A stretch of DNA of 64,000 nucleotides from Quercus robur (lineage: Eukaryota; Streptophyta; Magnoliopsida; Fagales; Fagaceae): NCBI RefSeq assembly GCF_932294415.1, contig NC_065535.1:29342782-29406781 (forward strand), written 5' to 3'. Both the position numbers and the translations under genes were made by a program. The notes under the pieces are model-generated. The model did not search any database and was not told where the DNA came from. It saw only the letters and a list, made by a program, of their open reading frames with translations. Below, piece after piece: positions 42,265 to 55,041 of the stretch; the stretch's first letter is position 1; each line of letters starts with the position of its first letter.

Positions 42265-44347
42265 GAAAATATATATGCATCTATTTATTTACAAGGTGAA
42301 GAAGTTTCAATTTGCATTGCCATATTTAAAACTTTACAGCAAGTGCATGATTCTCATCTTTCTCACTCTCTCTCATGTTCATCTATATATTCTACTGCTT
42401 GCTCCATAATGTATTTGCTACTTTTTGTTAGTCTGAAAGTATACACATTATAAACAGGGACATGCATGGGTGTTTAACTTTACCAGCATTGTTAATCTTC
42501 ATGCTCCTTCCAACAAAGCAGCATGACTATGCAACGTCTGATTATGTAGAACTTTGTTTTCTTCTCCTTCAAAGTTCTCGCCATTGGTACTCTCACCTTG
42601 GTTTGCCTTTGTGGGTAAGAAGTAGACAATTCCATTACCTTTGACTTTTCTTCTTGGTTTTTTCTGCTAAACCACCTTGAACTTCGACTGTCTCAGATTT
42701 TCAGGATTGTCTTCTATGTAGAAATCTTTTTATAGCACATGTAGGAATCTTTCACAGTACAGGAGTTACTACGGTTTGTTTCAGTTTTTCTTAGACGTCA
42801 GTAAATAATTGGTTTGTTCTGGCAAATGGCAATCCCAGAGCAGAGCTCATTTTCTGCTTCCAAATGCTGTCCTTTTACTTACGTGGCTTATTATCCGGAA
42901 TTTAAGGTCAACTGTCTCCTGAACAAACTAATTTGATTTCTCTCTCCAGTATTTATTGCTAATAAAAAGTAAAAAACAAATTGCCCGCTTAAACTTGTTT
43001 AGTTAGGGTGAAAAGAGAGAGAATAGAAAGTAATAAAAAATTAAAATTTTTTCTATCTTTCCATTTTTTTTATTCTCTTATTTTTTTTCCATCTACCAAA
43101 CACACAAGGTACGAATATTAGGAATTGTACTAATGTAGCTTCCTTAAAAAGAGAAATTAATTAAGAACTTGCATCAGAATGACCTAAGTTAGAGATTGGG
43201 AGGAGATGGCTTTTCCACTCTTGTTTTTACTTTTTATAACTGGTCCACAAAGTTTGTCTAGAGAAATTTGTGGAATTGAACTTCAAAATCTATGTTCCTA
43301 ATCCCATAGCCTAGGAGAGTATCAATTGGCTTTTAGAACTCTGTTCTTGAGTCTTCATTTTTTTTGGCTGAATTGTTCTAGAGTCATTTATAGGTTGAAG
43401 GTGTTTGTTCTCTGATGCATTACTATTTCACGAATACTGCTAGTGCTAGTGCTAGTGCTAGTGCTAGTGCTAGCTGTTAACACTATTCTAGAGTTCATAG
43501 AACTCTTTCCCCTGTTAAAATTTGGAAATTTTAAGAAGAGGATATCATCGTAATTGTCACAAATCCTGTACTAGGATTGTATATAGTAATTTTTAGTTTT
43601 TAGCTTTTACGGTTTTACCTCTCCTTGAACAAGCTTCTCCTCTTTGTTAGGCTAACTGGCTATGTGTTCATTTAGCATAAATAAGTCTGTAAGTATGAAC
43701 TATTAAGCATATTGAATCAACTCCATTTGGTTAGCTATGACTATTTTTTAACATTAACTAAATTAGCATAAGCCATTATAGCCGAATAGCATGTACATTA
43801 TATAGTCAAGGTGAACTAGTATATACCCTTTTTCCTTCGAGAGTGTGATTGAGAGTGCGTTGTTAGTTCAAATTATAGACTATTATTGCCTTTGATCATC
43901 TAAAATCATTGGTGTCCTAGGTGGTGGTGTTGTCATTTGTCAAATTATGACTTAGCTCACCTGAGTGTTTGTAGCTCTTCATCACCGTTTAAGCTTTTTA
44001 GGCATTGATTCTTTAACAAGCAGAAGAGTTACTATAGTTACACTCAAGTAAAGTAGCCACAACTAATTGCTCGTCCACCCTCTATCCCAAATTTGGGAGT
44101 ATTGTTTATGACTTATGAGGGAAGATAAATAAATAAATAAAGGAATGAAAATGGAATGGATTCAATGGGATGAAATTGTTGTCTTTTGTTCAATTGCTTT
44201 GTTCTTGTCAATAATAGAGGAAAGATTACATTTCTTACTTTTATTTCTTTAAAATACATATAAAAACAATATAATGAACACAATGCTGCAATTTATTATT
44301 CCTTTCATTTTACCTTTTTATTTATTTATTAAACTTCAAAACATAAA

Positions 44348-44385
<38 letters not shown>

Positions 44386-45710
44386 CTAAGTGGTACCAAA
44401 GAATAATGATGAGCATATATCAATAAATCCAAAAAAGAAGAAATGAAAAGAAAAAATTTATATAAATTATATGAATTTATGATGTTATTGATGTAATTTA
44501 CATTCTAAATAACACGGTTAATTCTTTTAAACTTTTGTTATTTTTATTTTATTGAAATTTACCGCGTGAGCATGTGTTAGGTGATAATTAGTTACTGTGC
44601 ATGTGTTATGGCTTGATAGTTGAGTTATTTTAAATATCAAGAGTTTCTTTTTTTTCTTTTTTTCTTTTTTTCCAATTTTATCATCAATTCATTATGGTAC
44701 AAGTGGAAAAAACATTTGACAACCCGGGTGATGATTATATATGTGAGCCTCTCTTTTTTTTCCTTAAAAAAAAATCACTAATGGTAATGGAGAGAAAAAA
44801 ATAAGAATAAAAGTAATCACAAAGAAAAGCATATTTGAGAGGAAAGAAAAAGGAAGTATTTTACTTAACAACAAGCATTGAAGGGAAGAAGTGAAGAACC
44901 TTGTACACACAACAAGACGAAAAAAATCTTCAAACCGCTTTTAGAATAAGAGATCTTCTTTTCCACAGGAGAAAATTAGAATTCATATCTCGCATGCCTA
45001 TTATTCAAAGACACTACTTTCATTCGATAAGTAATAAGTAATTATTTTGTTTAGGTGGTTCCCTCTTTATTCTATTCAATTTTTACTCCAAATTGGTTAT
45101 ATTCCATGACAAAACAAGAGAAGCCAAATTTATGTTTTTTTATCTTACAAGTTTTTAATAAAATTATTTAGGACATTCAGTGTATTATATATGCACACTT
45201 CTCATATAAGGTGAATCTCATATGTGAGACGTGCATTTTATATATAGGATCCAACTTTATATGTTATTAAAAAAAAATCCAACTTTATATAACAATGACA
45301 CTTTTTCTTTGTTTTTTTAGGCAGAACAATGACGCTTAATATAGTTAATGCATTCGCTCAAAAAAAAAAAAAATAGTTAATGCATGAAATAGTTTATATT
45401 TTTCCTAATACAAGCTTTTACTCAATTTGCTTGAGGTGATAAATTGTGGTTGAATAAATATTTCTTCACTAATATAAACTAGCCTCTGAGCATGCACGAG
45501 AAGTCCTTTTATTTTCTGGATAAAAGCTAATAATTTACATTTATTATAATTAGAGATTTTTATTTTTTCCAATTAAAAAAAAACAATAACTAATTTTTTT
45601 TTTTCTTTATTTTTGGTATGGGCTTTTACAATAATTAATTTTTTGAATCTCTTAATATATACATATAAGAGATAAAATATATTTTTTATTCTAACATCGT
45701 CCGTTTGATC
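42265..45710. other. Intergenic DNA with simple repeats
   Basis: No gene is recognised. A (GCTAGT)n hexanucleotide run lies at 43439-43474, a roughly 34-bp poly(A) at 44351-44384, and poly(T)/poly(A) patches are scattered through the region. Confidence 0.45.
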
Positions 45711-45715
45711 TCGGC

Positions 45716-47037
45716 TTTCTGTGTATCATCCTTTTAACGGTCAAGATTTTCCCAATCTACCTTGAAAATCCACGACATAAACCCTGGCTATAAAAACCCA
45801 GACACATATTCTGTGTTAAACACCATTCATAAACACATGGTTCTGGTTTTTCTTGAATGCTGGCTTTAGGTGAGAATGGCTTTGTCTTCAACCTTGATTC
45901 TTAATATTTTGTTTTTGTTTTTTTTTTTTTTTATCCTTCCACTGTGATGGAAATGAAGTTTATGAGATATTAATTGCTCCAGGGATGAATTTCAATAATA
46001 TTTTTCCTATATCGTTCCAATTCCTGAAAGCTTTATCAGTTAAAGTTTAAAGCTTTGCATGTGGAACAGAAGGGACAGCTGAGGAGCTTTGAAATCCATA
46101 AACCCATTAGCTTAGAACTTGATTTTCATGGTTTTCTTTTGGCATTCTATTAAAAAAAGTAGTTTGTTTTGGTTGTTGCTGGTGATTGGCAATATGGGTA
46201 TGGTTTAAGATTTCTCATTTTAGTTTAGGAATTTCAGAAGCTATTATGTTGCTTGTATTAATTAGCTTTTTTGGTTGTTGGTGCCAATGGGAAATCAGGG
46301 TATGGTTTTAAAAAAAAATTAGGCTAAATATTCTTTTGGTCTTAAAATATAGCCTGGGTTTTATTTTCATCCTCAAAATTAAAAAAAGAGTTTCTATATT
46401 TTAACTTTCCTTTCACTCTTATTAAGTTCTAATTTTCAGTAACAATATAAAGCCTTGATATTTCAGGTAAATAGAATACTACAGTATGTCTCTAAGATAT
46501 AGTGTAGTTTCTAATTTTGTCCCTAAAATATGTATTCTGAACAAAAAAATTTCAAGAAAATGGACCATTGGACGAAATGAATGGCAATACAACTTTTTTA
46601 ATTTTAGTGATGAAGATAGAACATGTACTATATATATATTTCCTTTCTTTTAGGTGTAGGAATAGCAGAAACTACAATGGTGAAAAACTGCTCAGGTAAT
46701 TTTCCGAGTACCCAGAACTATTAGGGTAACCTTTGAAGATTTTAACTGGATTCTTAATGGCATAAACTAGCATAATGCTTGAGTTCTCTATCTCTTTTGA
46801 TTGGTAAGTCATACAAGCACTTATTTGTAGGTTCCCAAGAATTCGTCTTCCACCCAATCTTGTGGGGGAGGAAGTACCATTTGAGCCAGGCTTTATTGGC
46901 TAGCAATAGCATAGAAGAGTTTGCTTTATCTTTATTATTTGCTCAGGTGATGTTCGGTTTGAAATTTTTTCTGGCAATTTTCTCAGGTGATGTTTGTGGT
47001 TTAAATTCAGATTTTCGTTAAGGTGGTTGGTGTGTGG

Positions 47038-47071
<34 letters not shown>

Positions 47072-48235
47072 GCTTAACTTGACATAAACCATTCCCATGC
47101 TTTATACTGTTACAAATATGGCAATGATGAGCCTGGGGGTGAATTTGCATATGCTAATACCTCCATTGATGAAGAAACACTAGGACTGCTAATTGCAAAA
47201 CATTAACATTTGATTAATGTATTGCTTCTAATGAAGGGCAAAGACTAATCCATCTAATTTCTTGTATGGCCATTATGGCTGGGCAAATTATTTGGTTTCT
47301 ATGCTACTTCTAGAAACTCTTACTGAAGGTATTCAATTAGTTCAATGGTAAACATGTTTTCTAATTATTCAAATCATGTTAGTTTTCTTGCATATGATTG
47401 TGAGGTGGAGAGAAAAAATGAAGAGAAATGTCTACTTAGTTGCTCATTAAAAATTGGTTTGGGACCATTTAGTTTGTCGGCTTTAGGAGCCATCATTCTT
47501 TATCTAGTTTATGGGCTACAAGATGTTCACTCAAAATACCTTATGTATATCTCTCTATAAGTGGATAGAATTGAAATTTAATTAGCAAAGTAATTGTGAA
47601 TACATAAGTAGTTTCCTCAAACATCCTCCATTATAGTATCTCATTGGCTTATTAAGATCATATAGTGTTTTCTCAACCATTATTTCTTGGGGTCTGCTTT
47701 GGGGCTAGAAGCTGCTCACTCAAAACAATTTTATGTATGTGTCTGTATACGCACAAAAAAAGTGGAACTCAACTAGCTAAGTAATTGTGAATGCATTACT
47801 AGTTTCCTCAGACATCCTCCCCGATAGTAGCTCATTGCACACGAAGATCTAGTAATATTTATGAACTATTATTTCCTTGGCAGGTTCTCTTTGATCAGGA
47901 GAGCATTACTGTCTAGCATGGTATGAACAATGAACTTTTTAAGTATTTGGAAAGCCTTGTTGGAAATATGTACCTTGAGTGGTTTCTGCTGCCACTTAGT
48001 TTGCCAAGTTGGTTGGTATTATTTGCACTATATTCATGAGTCATTGACAAATGCAGATTTGTCTTCAATATTGTTGTTGCTCCTATTGTATGGTCAGACT
48101 GATACATATGACCACCCATGCTATTTCATAGAGTTGAAGGTTTCTACCTTTTCCAATGGATACATTCTTTGGGCAGCATCTCTGTTTAAAGTCATGCCCT
48201 TGTCAGAAATGACTTCATCCGATGGTGAGAATTAA
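45716..48235 (+). other. Possible spliced transcription unit, product not recognised
   Basis: 45785-45860 looks like a plant core promoter and leader (GGCTATAAAAACCC, then AACACCATTCATAAACACATGG). Exon-like blocks with consensus edges follow: 46656-46695 (TTTCTTTTAG before, GTAATTTT after, containing ATGGTGAAAAAC), 46831-46945 (TTATTTGTAG before, GCTCAG/GTGATG after) and 47885-47919 (CTTGGCAG before, GTATGAAC after). Joined in phase, the first two read MVKNCSGSQEFVFHPILWGR and so on. I recognise no family and cannot follow a frame to a stop, so this may be a non-coding RNA, a pseudogene or chance. (AT)n at 47048-47071. Confidence 0.2.
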
Positions 48236-48539
48236 TTACATAATTTCATTCAAGTACAGTATATGCCATAAGCAATATGCTGGCCTTAATCTTGTTTATT
48301 GGTTTTAGTCTTTTGACCTTCTTTGTGGCTATAATTTTTATCCTTGCAGTATGTACAAACATATATCTGTTTCTTCTTGATTGTGGCTGAACAAATCTGG
48401 ATAAATACAGGCTGGACGAATAAGGAACCCTTCCAAAGTATGATCCTAGAAGGTTTTTGTGTAAGATTATTGATTTGGAACTTGCATTGTGTGTGGTTAA
48501 TCATTACCTTGCACTCAAGAGGATTGCTATCAATCCATC

Positions 48540-48688
48540 CCTCAAGCCTTAGTGCGATGGCAAATGCCTTCCACCAAAAGCGATAGGTTGCAGGTTCAAG
48601 TCCAGGAATCAGCCTCTCTAAAATATTGACGAATTCTCCCAAATCCTGCAAAAATGGGAGTTTTGTGCACTAGATATGACCTTTTTTT
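48540..48688 (+). mobile_element. Au-type tRNA-derived SINE
   Basis: Box A-like TTAGTGCGATGG (48549-48560) and exact box B GGTTCAAGTCC (48593-48603), spaced as in a tRNA. The body matches plant Au SINEs: GCCTTCCACCAA, GCGATAGGTTGCAGG, GGAATCAGCCTCT, CCCAAATCCTGCAA, TTGTGCAC, then a short T run instead of a poly(A) tail, as this family has. A target duplication was not resolved. Confidence 0.8.
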
Positions 48689-51600
48689 ATATAAACGCAT
48701 AAAATAGATTTGGTCCAAGGCCTTTTAAGTATGTCAATGGGAAACCGCAGGTTTAGTGCTTAGTAACATTCATAATGCAAGCTTTTATATTCAACAGCAG
48801 TCTTCAAGTACAAAGGATCTGGTTATATGGAGTTTTGGTCATATGAATCAATCAAAATCGGGTGTAAAGGCCTGAAAGGTTTGAAACTTTGATATCAGTG
48901 CATTTCTGAGTGTCTTTTAATGTATTATTGGCAGTAGTTGGATAATGGAGTTGAAGTTAGTTTGCTGTGGTGTGAATGCTTGGGCTTGGTTTCGCTGAAA
49001 GCAATCAAAACTCTTCTTCTTAAGGACTTTGTCTTGAGTGATTATACAATTGATATATATATATATATATATATATATCCAGGTGCCCATTGCTTGAGAT
49101 TATGTTTAACAGGCTTAAGTTAGCTATTCTCCATGGGCTGTTAATTAGTAGCAGATAATGTATAAATAGCTCTAGTGCTGAACATATACTGTACTGATTC
49201 ATTTATCTCATTTGATCAATATACAGAACTTCTATTCTTCTCAAAAAAAAAAAAAAAGGAAGAATTTGGGGAGCAGAATGTGCGAGTACCTCCTCAATAA
49301 CTATATTAGTTGCATTTGCACAAAAAAATCTGCAAACATCTCCATCACACGAAGAACAAATATTGTACATGTGCAAAAGGTTGAAGTCAGGAAGCCATGT
49401 TTTATGAGTGCCCAAGATGACAGAGACGTTGCAGTCATTGTGTTTTTGGAGTTGGATTGAAAAAAACCCCTAGTGGGAAAGTGGAATAGTTAGCAAGTTA
49501 TTTTGATGTATATATTTTTTAACAGAAAGAAGTTACTTTGCTAAGATATATACATTTTTTTCTCTATCTACACAGTTGAAGTAATTATAACTCTGGGTAG
49601 TTTAATGTTCTAGTAAGATAGATTTCACTTTCTTCTTTACACGGATTTAATATCAATTTCTTTTTTTCCATAGTTTGGATTAATGAATATTTTTAGAGGG
49701 GTAATTATTGATTACTCTCAGAATACTATAAATGCGTACTCCTCCTCTCATATAATTATGAGTTTTACTAATTAAATTTTTAGTGAGACTCACAATTCAT
49801 GTGAAAGAGTGGTGTACACATTTATGATACTTTCAAAATATTCAATAATTTTCCTTAGAGCGGCTACCCTTATAATATTTGTTTTACTTCTTCCCCCATC
49901 TTTATCTTTCTGAGGAATGAAAAAGAGAACTTTTAGTCAATTTATCCAATAAAACTTTTAGTTTAAAATCTTTAAAAGATCAATGACAAAAAAGGAGTCA
50001 AAAAAAAAAAAAAATCTAAAAAACAATATAAACAATAGACCATTCATGTGTACAGTTGCTTAGAGATGAAGTTAGTGATTATGCCCATCAATAAATTCAG
50101 TCACCACATATTTGCTGCTATCTTGATTAAGTGTAAATAACCATACGTGCTTCACACCCATATCCAATATCTTGTTTCTGCACAAAGCTTTTTAGTTTTA
50201 AGATCTTGGTTGTCTGTGCTCTGAACTCCCTCCTTCCTGCACACAAATTTCCTCGAAGTAACTTTTCCATATTTTTTTTGTGCATTTATTCATGCACTCT
50301 TTTCTAATACTATAACCTTCCCTTCTTCCATACTCATTATAAAAATCGTAGGCAATCTCAACTTATTCAAACTCCGTGGCTTTTGAATCTTGATGGTGTA
50401 AATTTCTTGGGCTCGCTAGGAATAACATTTTCTTCCATTGAGTCATCCCTTGGTTATTAAGACCTGCTGGCTCAAAACAAAATAGAATGAAAAATAAAAT
50501 AAAATAAAAATAGCAACTAGAAGAAGGAGATACGTGGTAATATGCTTCACTGTTCTATATAAAAATCAATTTTTATTTTATTTTTAATGAAAAGAAGACC
50601 ACTTTTAGCCCATGACAAGAAAGGCAACTCAGAACAGGGAGGGCAAACACAAAACAGCAGCAAAACAGGGAAAACATCGAAACAACTTGTGAATGAATTT
50701 ACAAGTGACCAACTTGTGAATATGCAGCCATGTTTGCACTTACAGGAACCCAATTAAAAACCTAAGCTTTGAATTGAGACTACAACCTGCACTTCTGCAA
50801 CATGAGTTTGACAGTCTTGTTGTGCATTTCATTGGTTTTACATTTCACATTATGTTTGTAGTTGATATATCAATTGGTTTAAGTTCATTTTTTTAAAATC
50901 CAATTTAATCATTCATCTACAAACGAGTAGACAAGTATACAAAGTTCCTTTTTTTTAATTGGGAGTTGGGACAGTCTTTTGCAGTTGATATATTTATATT
51001 AATTGCAATACTCTACAAGTGCTAGAATAATGACCAAAATATACATAGCAGGGACCACAATATATTAATTAAGGATCATGCTAATAAGTGCCCTTAAGGT
51101 ACTCATTAATAATCCATTTTAAGAAAATTTTGATACCATTTTTATGGAAAATGAAAAAAGCTGTTAAAATATTAATTACTTTTTTATCATTTCCCATAAA
51201 AACTTTCTTTAAATGGATTATTAATCAGTACCCTAAGAGCACTCGTTAGCATTTCCCATTAATTAATTGCAGCAAAACTTATTTCAATGTTGCAGGAAAG
51301 CGTATTTCAATGTTGCATGAAATTTTATACTCCTTTTTTTTTTGCTGAATCTTGTAATTCTATACTGAAAGCAATAAAGATTCTACCTTTTAGTTCAAAA
51401 AAAAAAAAATTAAGAACCTCGATAGAGAAGTTTTTTTTAGTCACCACATTTCCTATCTTTTCCTCTGTTCACTAAACGATAAGTTCAACTTCAAACCAGC
51501 AATCAGACCCACCAACTCTCTGAATCAAACTGCCAAGCTCAGTCTTTTTGTCTTCCCGCTTCCTTTTCTTTTTTATTTATTTATTTTATTTTTTAAGTTA

Positions 51601-52210
51601 ACATTAAGCGAAACCAAATGCCCCTTTTATATGTTAACATTGATAACGTTGCTTATAAGTTATAATATAGTCCTACCATAGTCACGAATTGTGCATTGGA
51701 ACAAGTTGCAATTGCAGAGTTAAAAGGCAAAAAATAAAATAATAGGGGTAGAGAATCTAGAGATACAATAGACGGGAGGCATTATAAAATTGATGTCAAT
51801 AAAACAATGTAACTCTAATCATAATCGATCATATTATTGATATCAATGGTTGCACCAAAAAAACAAAAAAAAAAAAAAAGTTGCACCCAAAAAAAAAAAT
51901 CTCAAACTAAACTTAATGTTCTTTGCTCATAATAAAGTACCGTAATTGCCTCTACCACTCTCTGTTGAGATTTTGGAAATTATGATTTTAAAGTTAAAAA
52001 AAAAAAAAAAAAAAAAAATCAAATACATAACAAATTGCGATTGATAAAAAATAAAATAGAAAATGGAATAAAAGATTTGTATTCCTATTATGTAATAGTA
52101 CTCAAAATAAAGTGACAAGAACTGTAATAGTACCCAAATAAATTTTTTTTTTGTTCACCAAAAAAATATTTGGCAAATCACAGTTGTTGTATTGGTAATT
52201 ATTAAAACAA
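48689..52210. other. Long AT-rich intergenic region
   Basis: No gene, RNA or complete transposon is recognised. (AT)n at 49052-49077 and long poly(A) runs at 51866-51881 and 51997-52018. The short open frames are translations of simple sequence. Confidence 0.45.
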
Positions 52211-52216
52211 AAGAGT

Positions 52217-52494
52217 TGTTAGAATTATGGTTAAGAGATTAAACTCACCATTTCCTAATAACTTAAATTTTTGGGACAATCTGTAATTTAATATGGTATC
52301 AGAGCAGAAGATCCTGAATTCAATCCTTATCTTTACTCTACTTCCCATTTAAAATGTTAAATTCTCACTTTGGGCCCCCACTTATTAAGAGGAAGTTTAG
52401 GCCCACAAGTGAGGGAGAATGTTAGAATTATGGTTAAGAAATTAAATTCACAATTTTCTAATTTTAAACATTTGGGACAATCAGTAATTTAACA
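52217..52494 (+). mobile_element. TRIM (miniature terminal-repeat retrotransposon), 278 bp
   Basis: Direct terminal repeats 52217-52293 and 52420-52494 (TGTTAGAATTATGGTTAAG ... TTGGGACAAT ... AATTTAA-TA or -CA) enclose 126 bp. The primer site TGGTATCAGAGC (tRNA-iMet) follows the left repeat directly, and a purine tract AAGTGAGGGAGAA precedes the right one. The 5-bp duplication AGAGT flanks it (52212-52216 and 52495-52499). It has no coding capacity. A second, 5'-truncated copy with the same right flank is at 53409-53618. Confidence 0.85.
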
Positions 52495-52536
52495 AGAGTA
52501 ATTGTGTCTATAGTCAACACAATTATAGTTCGATCC

Positions 52537-53403
52537 TATGAGAGCCCGAGGATCGAGGATGAAGTTGAAGGGTTGCAGCATTGGTGTGGGAATGCCGCAA
52601 GCCACAGGCCCAAGGAAGAAAGCCGCCCGTGGGAGGAAAGAAATGAATCAAGGTACTCTGTAGTATTCTAAGTGAGAGTTGGAATATGAAGAGAGTGGGA
52701 GTCAGTGGATAGTAGGGAAGCTTCTGGTCTAGTGTAGCCTGTTGCATCCGCATTAAATGGTAGACAACAGCTTTATCAATCGCATTGATGAGGAAATGAC
52801 CTGAACAGTGTAAGTCACGGCTAAGCAGATTCCTTCCACCATCTTCTTCAGATGTTAAAAGTAACAGGTGTCATAAAAGGAGGGAGGTCAGGTGAGAATG
52901 GATGATGAGATATGATAGAGGTAGAAGTATATAAGTAAAAGAAGAGTCATAAAAGGAGAGATGTTAGATGAGAATAGATGGTGGAGATATGATAGAGGTA
53001 GAAGTATATAAGTAAAAGAAGAGTCATAAAAGGAGAGAGGTTAGGTGAGAATGGATGGTGGAGATATGATAGAGGTAGAAGTATATAAGGAAAAGAAGGA
53101 GCACTGGAAAGAGGGATCGAGACAAAGGCATCAAAAGATATAAGCACAAAAGAGAGAGAAAAAAGAGAGTGAACAATGTAACTATCTATACAAACTTATC
53201 CGCCTCGAGTAAGCTGGTGGAGGGATAGATTCCCCCTTTGTTTTATAAGATTAACATTTTCTTCTCTATTTCTATCCTCGGGCAGAGTCCCCTCTTATTG
53301 TTTGTTTCCCTCTCTTACAAATTCTATTAATTTGGGCCAAGGTTGAACTATGTCACTCACTGTTCTAAATGGGTTCGGGCCGTCAGATTTTTTGGTCCTT
53401 ACA
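52537..53403 (+). mobile_element. Probable solo LTR (about 867 bp) nested in a duplicated TRIM
   Basis: The segment starts near TATGAGAGCCCGAGG and ends GGTCCTTACA, an LTR end resembling that of the array at 21407. It separates TTCGATCC (left) from AATCCCCATCTT (right). The intact TRIM interior (TTCAATCCTTATCTT) shows that these two belong together, with GATCC/AATCC as an imperfect 5-bp duplication. The first bases are TA and not TG, so the left edge could be off by two. No internal region or partner LTR is present. Confidence 0.5.
52871..53100 (+). repeat. Three tandem 76-77-bp promoter-like repeats in the solo LTR
   Basis: Units at 52871, 52947 and 53024, each with TCATAAAAGGAG, GAGATATGATAGAGGTAGAA and GTATATAAGTAAAAG. 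Each carries two TATA-like motifs (CATAAAAG and GTATATAAG), so the LTR promoter has been triplicated. Confidence 0.85.
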
Positions 53404-53618
53404 AATCCCCATCTTCGCCCTACCTCCCATTTAAAATGTTAAATTCCCATTTGTTGGGTCCCCATTTATTAAGGGAAAGTTTAGGCCTACAAGTGAAGGA
53501 GAGTGTTAGAATTATGATTAGGAGATTAAACTCACAATTTCCTAATAGTTTAAACTTTTGGGACAATCGGTAATTTAACAAGAGTAATTGTGTCTTTAGT
53601 CAACACAATTATAGTGTA
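53404..53618 (+). mobile_element. Second TRIM copy, 5'-truncated, with the same flank
   Basis: Internal part plus right terminal repeat (about 53512-53586), then the same flank as the complete TRIM (AGAGTAATTGTGTCT, AGTCAACACAATTATAG). Because the host flank is shared, this is a local duplication of TRIM plus flank and not a second insertion. Confidence 0.75.
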
Positions 53619-54137
53619 TAACAGGTCATTCCTTTTCTTTAATTTTTTTAAAAAGAAAACTGAAAAACAACAAAATCATAATAGTTAATTAAAATTAAAA
53701 TTAAAATATTTTTAAAATATAAAATTTAATTGAAATAGGCTTTTATGGGTACCTTTTGTCATAATTCAATGCCTCTATATTGTTATCAATAGTGAGTGGT
53801 GTGGAAAAAAAGAGGAAAAAAAATTTATCATTTGCTCAAATTTATGAGGGTATCCTATTTGAACATATTCTGCATTTTCTTGGATACCCAAGATCAAATA
53901 GTCATGGATTTGTTGTTTGCGCTTACTAGCGTCTTCATATAATTCAGATAGTTTTCTCAAAGTCTCTTGTTCATATCTTTGATCATTTCAATAATTTGGA
54001 CAAAATTTTTGGCCATAGGCTAAAAACATACAACAATAAAAAGCAAAAGAAATAAAACACCAAATAATAAACAAACACTTCAAGCAAGCAAACATATGCT
54101 TCATATAACTGATGCAACCGGCAAACAAAAGTGAATG

Positions 54138-54743
54138 TTAGAGTCTGTTTAGGATCCGCTTATTTTGCTGAAATTGAAAACTTTTTATTGAAAGTACTGT
54201 AGATAAAGGTAAAAATTAGTTGAAATAGTACAGTGAGACTCATAGATAGTACCAATAAATGCAGTGAGATCCATGAATAGTAGTAAAAATAAGCTAAATA
54301 GTAAAATAAGTTGGCAGAAATAATTTTTGCCAAATCTACACTTAGGGTTTGTTTGGGATCCGTTTCAACTGAAATATTTTTTACTGAAAATACTGTAGAT
54401 AAAGGTAAAAGTTAGCTGAAATAGTACAGTGAGACCCATAAATAGTACCAAAAAGTGTAGTGGAGCCCATAAATAGTAGCAAAAATAAGCTAAATAGTAA
54501 AATAAGTTGGCAAAATTAATCATACCAAACACACACGTAGGGTCTATTTGGGATCTGCTTATTTTACTGAAACTGAAAACTTTTTATCGAAAGTACTATA
54601 GATAAAGGTAAAAGTTAGCTGAAATGGTATAGTGGGATCCATATATAGTATCAAAAAAATTCAGTATGACCTATAAATAGTAGCAAAAATAAACTGAATA
54701 ATAAAATAAGTTGACAAAATTAATCATATTAAATGGACACTTA
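54138..54743 (+). repeat. Three tandem copies of a roughly 200-bp interspersed repeat
   Basis: Units at about 54138-54343, 54344-54540 and 54541-54743. Each contains GTTTGGGATCCGCTTATTTT, ACTGTAGATAAAGGTAAAAG, TAGCTGAAATAGTACAGTG, AAATAGTAGCAAAAATAAGC and AAATAAGTTGGCAAAATTAA, and ends in an ACAC-TTAGGG joint. The ends are inverted (CACTTAGGGTTTGTTTGG against CCAAAC-ACACAC), so it may be a MITE family in tandem. It lies upstream of trehalase exon-1 copy A. Confidence 0.8.
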
Positions 54744-54832
54744 ATACTTATATATATTATAATCTAAACAGCCGGCAAGCTTGTAATTCGTCTTCTTCTT
54801 TTCTTGTCTTTTTCTATATGAGTAATTCTTGT

Positions 54833-54999
54833 GCCACGTCAAAAGGCATTATATTAGTCACAATATTGACCACAACTCACCTATGATAAGTTATGATAGG
54901 TGGGGGGACAGTGGTGTGTACACGTGGAAACAACCCTCTCTACCAACCACCAATGTTGCGTCTTTTACGTGGCACAAGCATTTTTCTTTCTATATATAT
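54833..54999 (+). promoter_or_regulatory. Promoter of trehalase copy A with ABRE/G-box motifs
   Basis: Three ACGT-core elements, GCCACGTC (54833-54840), CACGTGG (54921-54927) and ACGTGGC (54967-54973), precede a TATA stretch TATATATAT (about 54990-54999), 45-50 bp before the ATG. Such elements bind bZIP/ABF factors, suggesting ABA or stress control. Copy B does not retain this segment. Confidence 0.6.
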
Positions 55000-55041
55000 G
55001 GTTTCTTTTCTTGAATCCTAAGCCTTCAGTGTTTTCCAACA

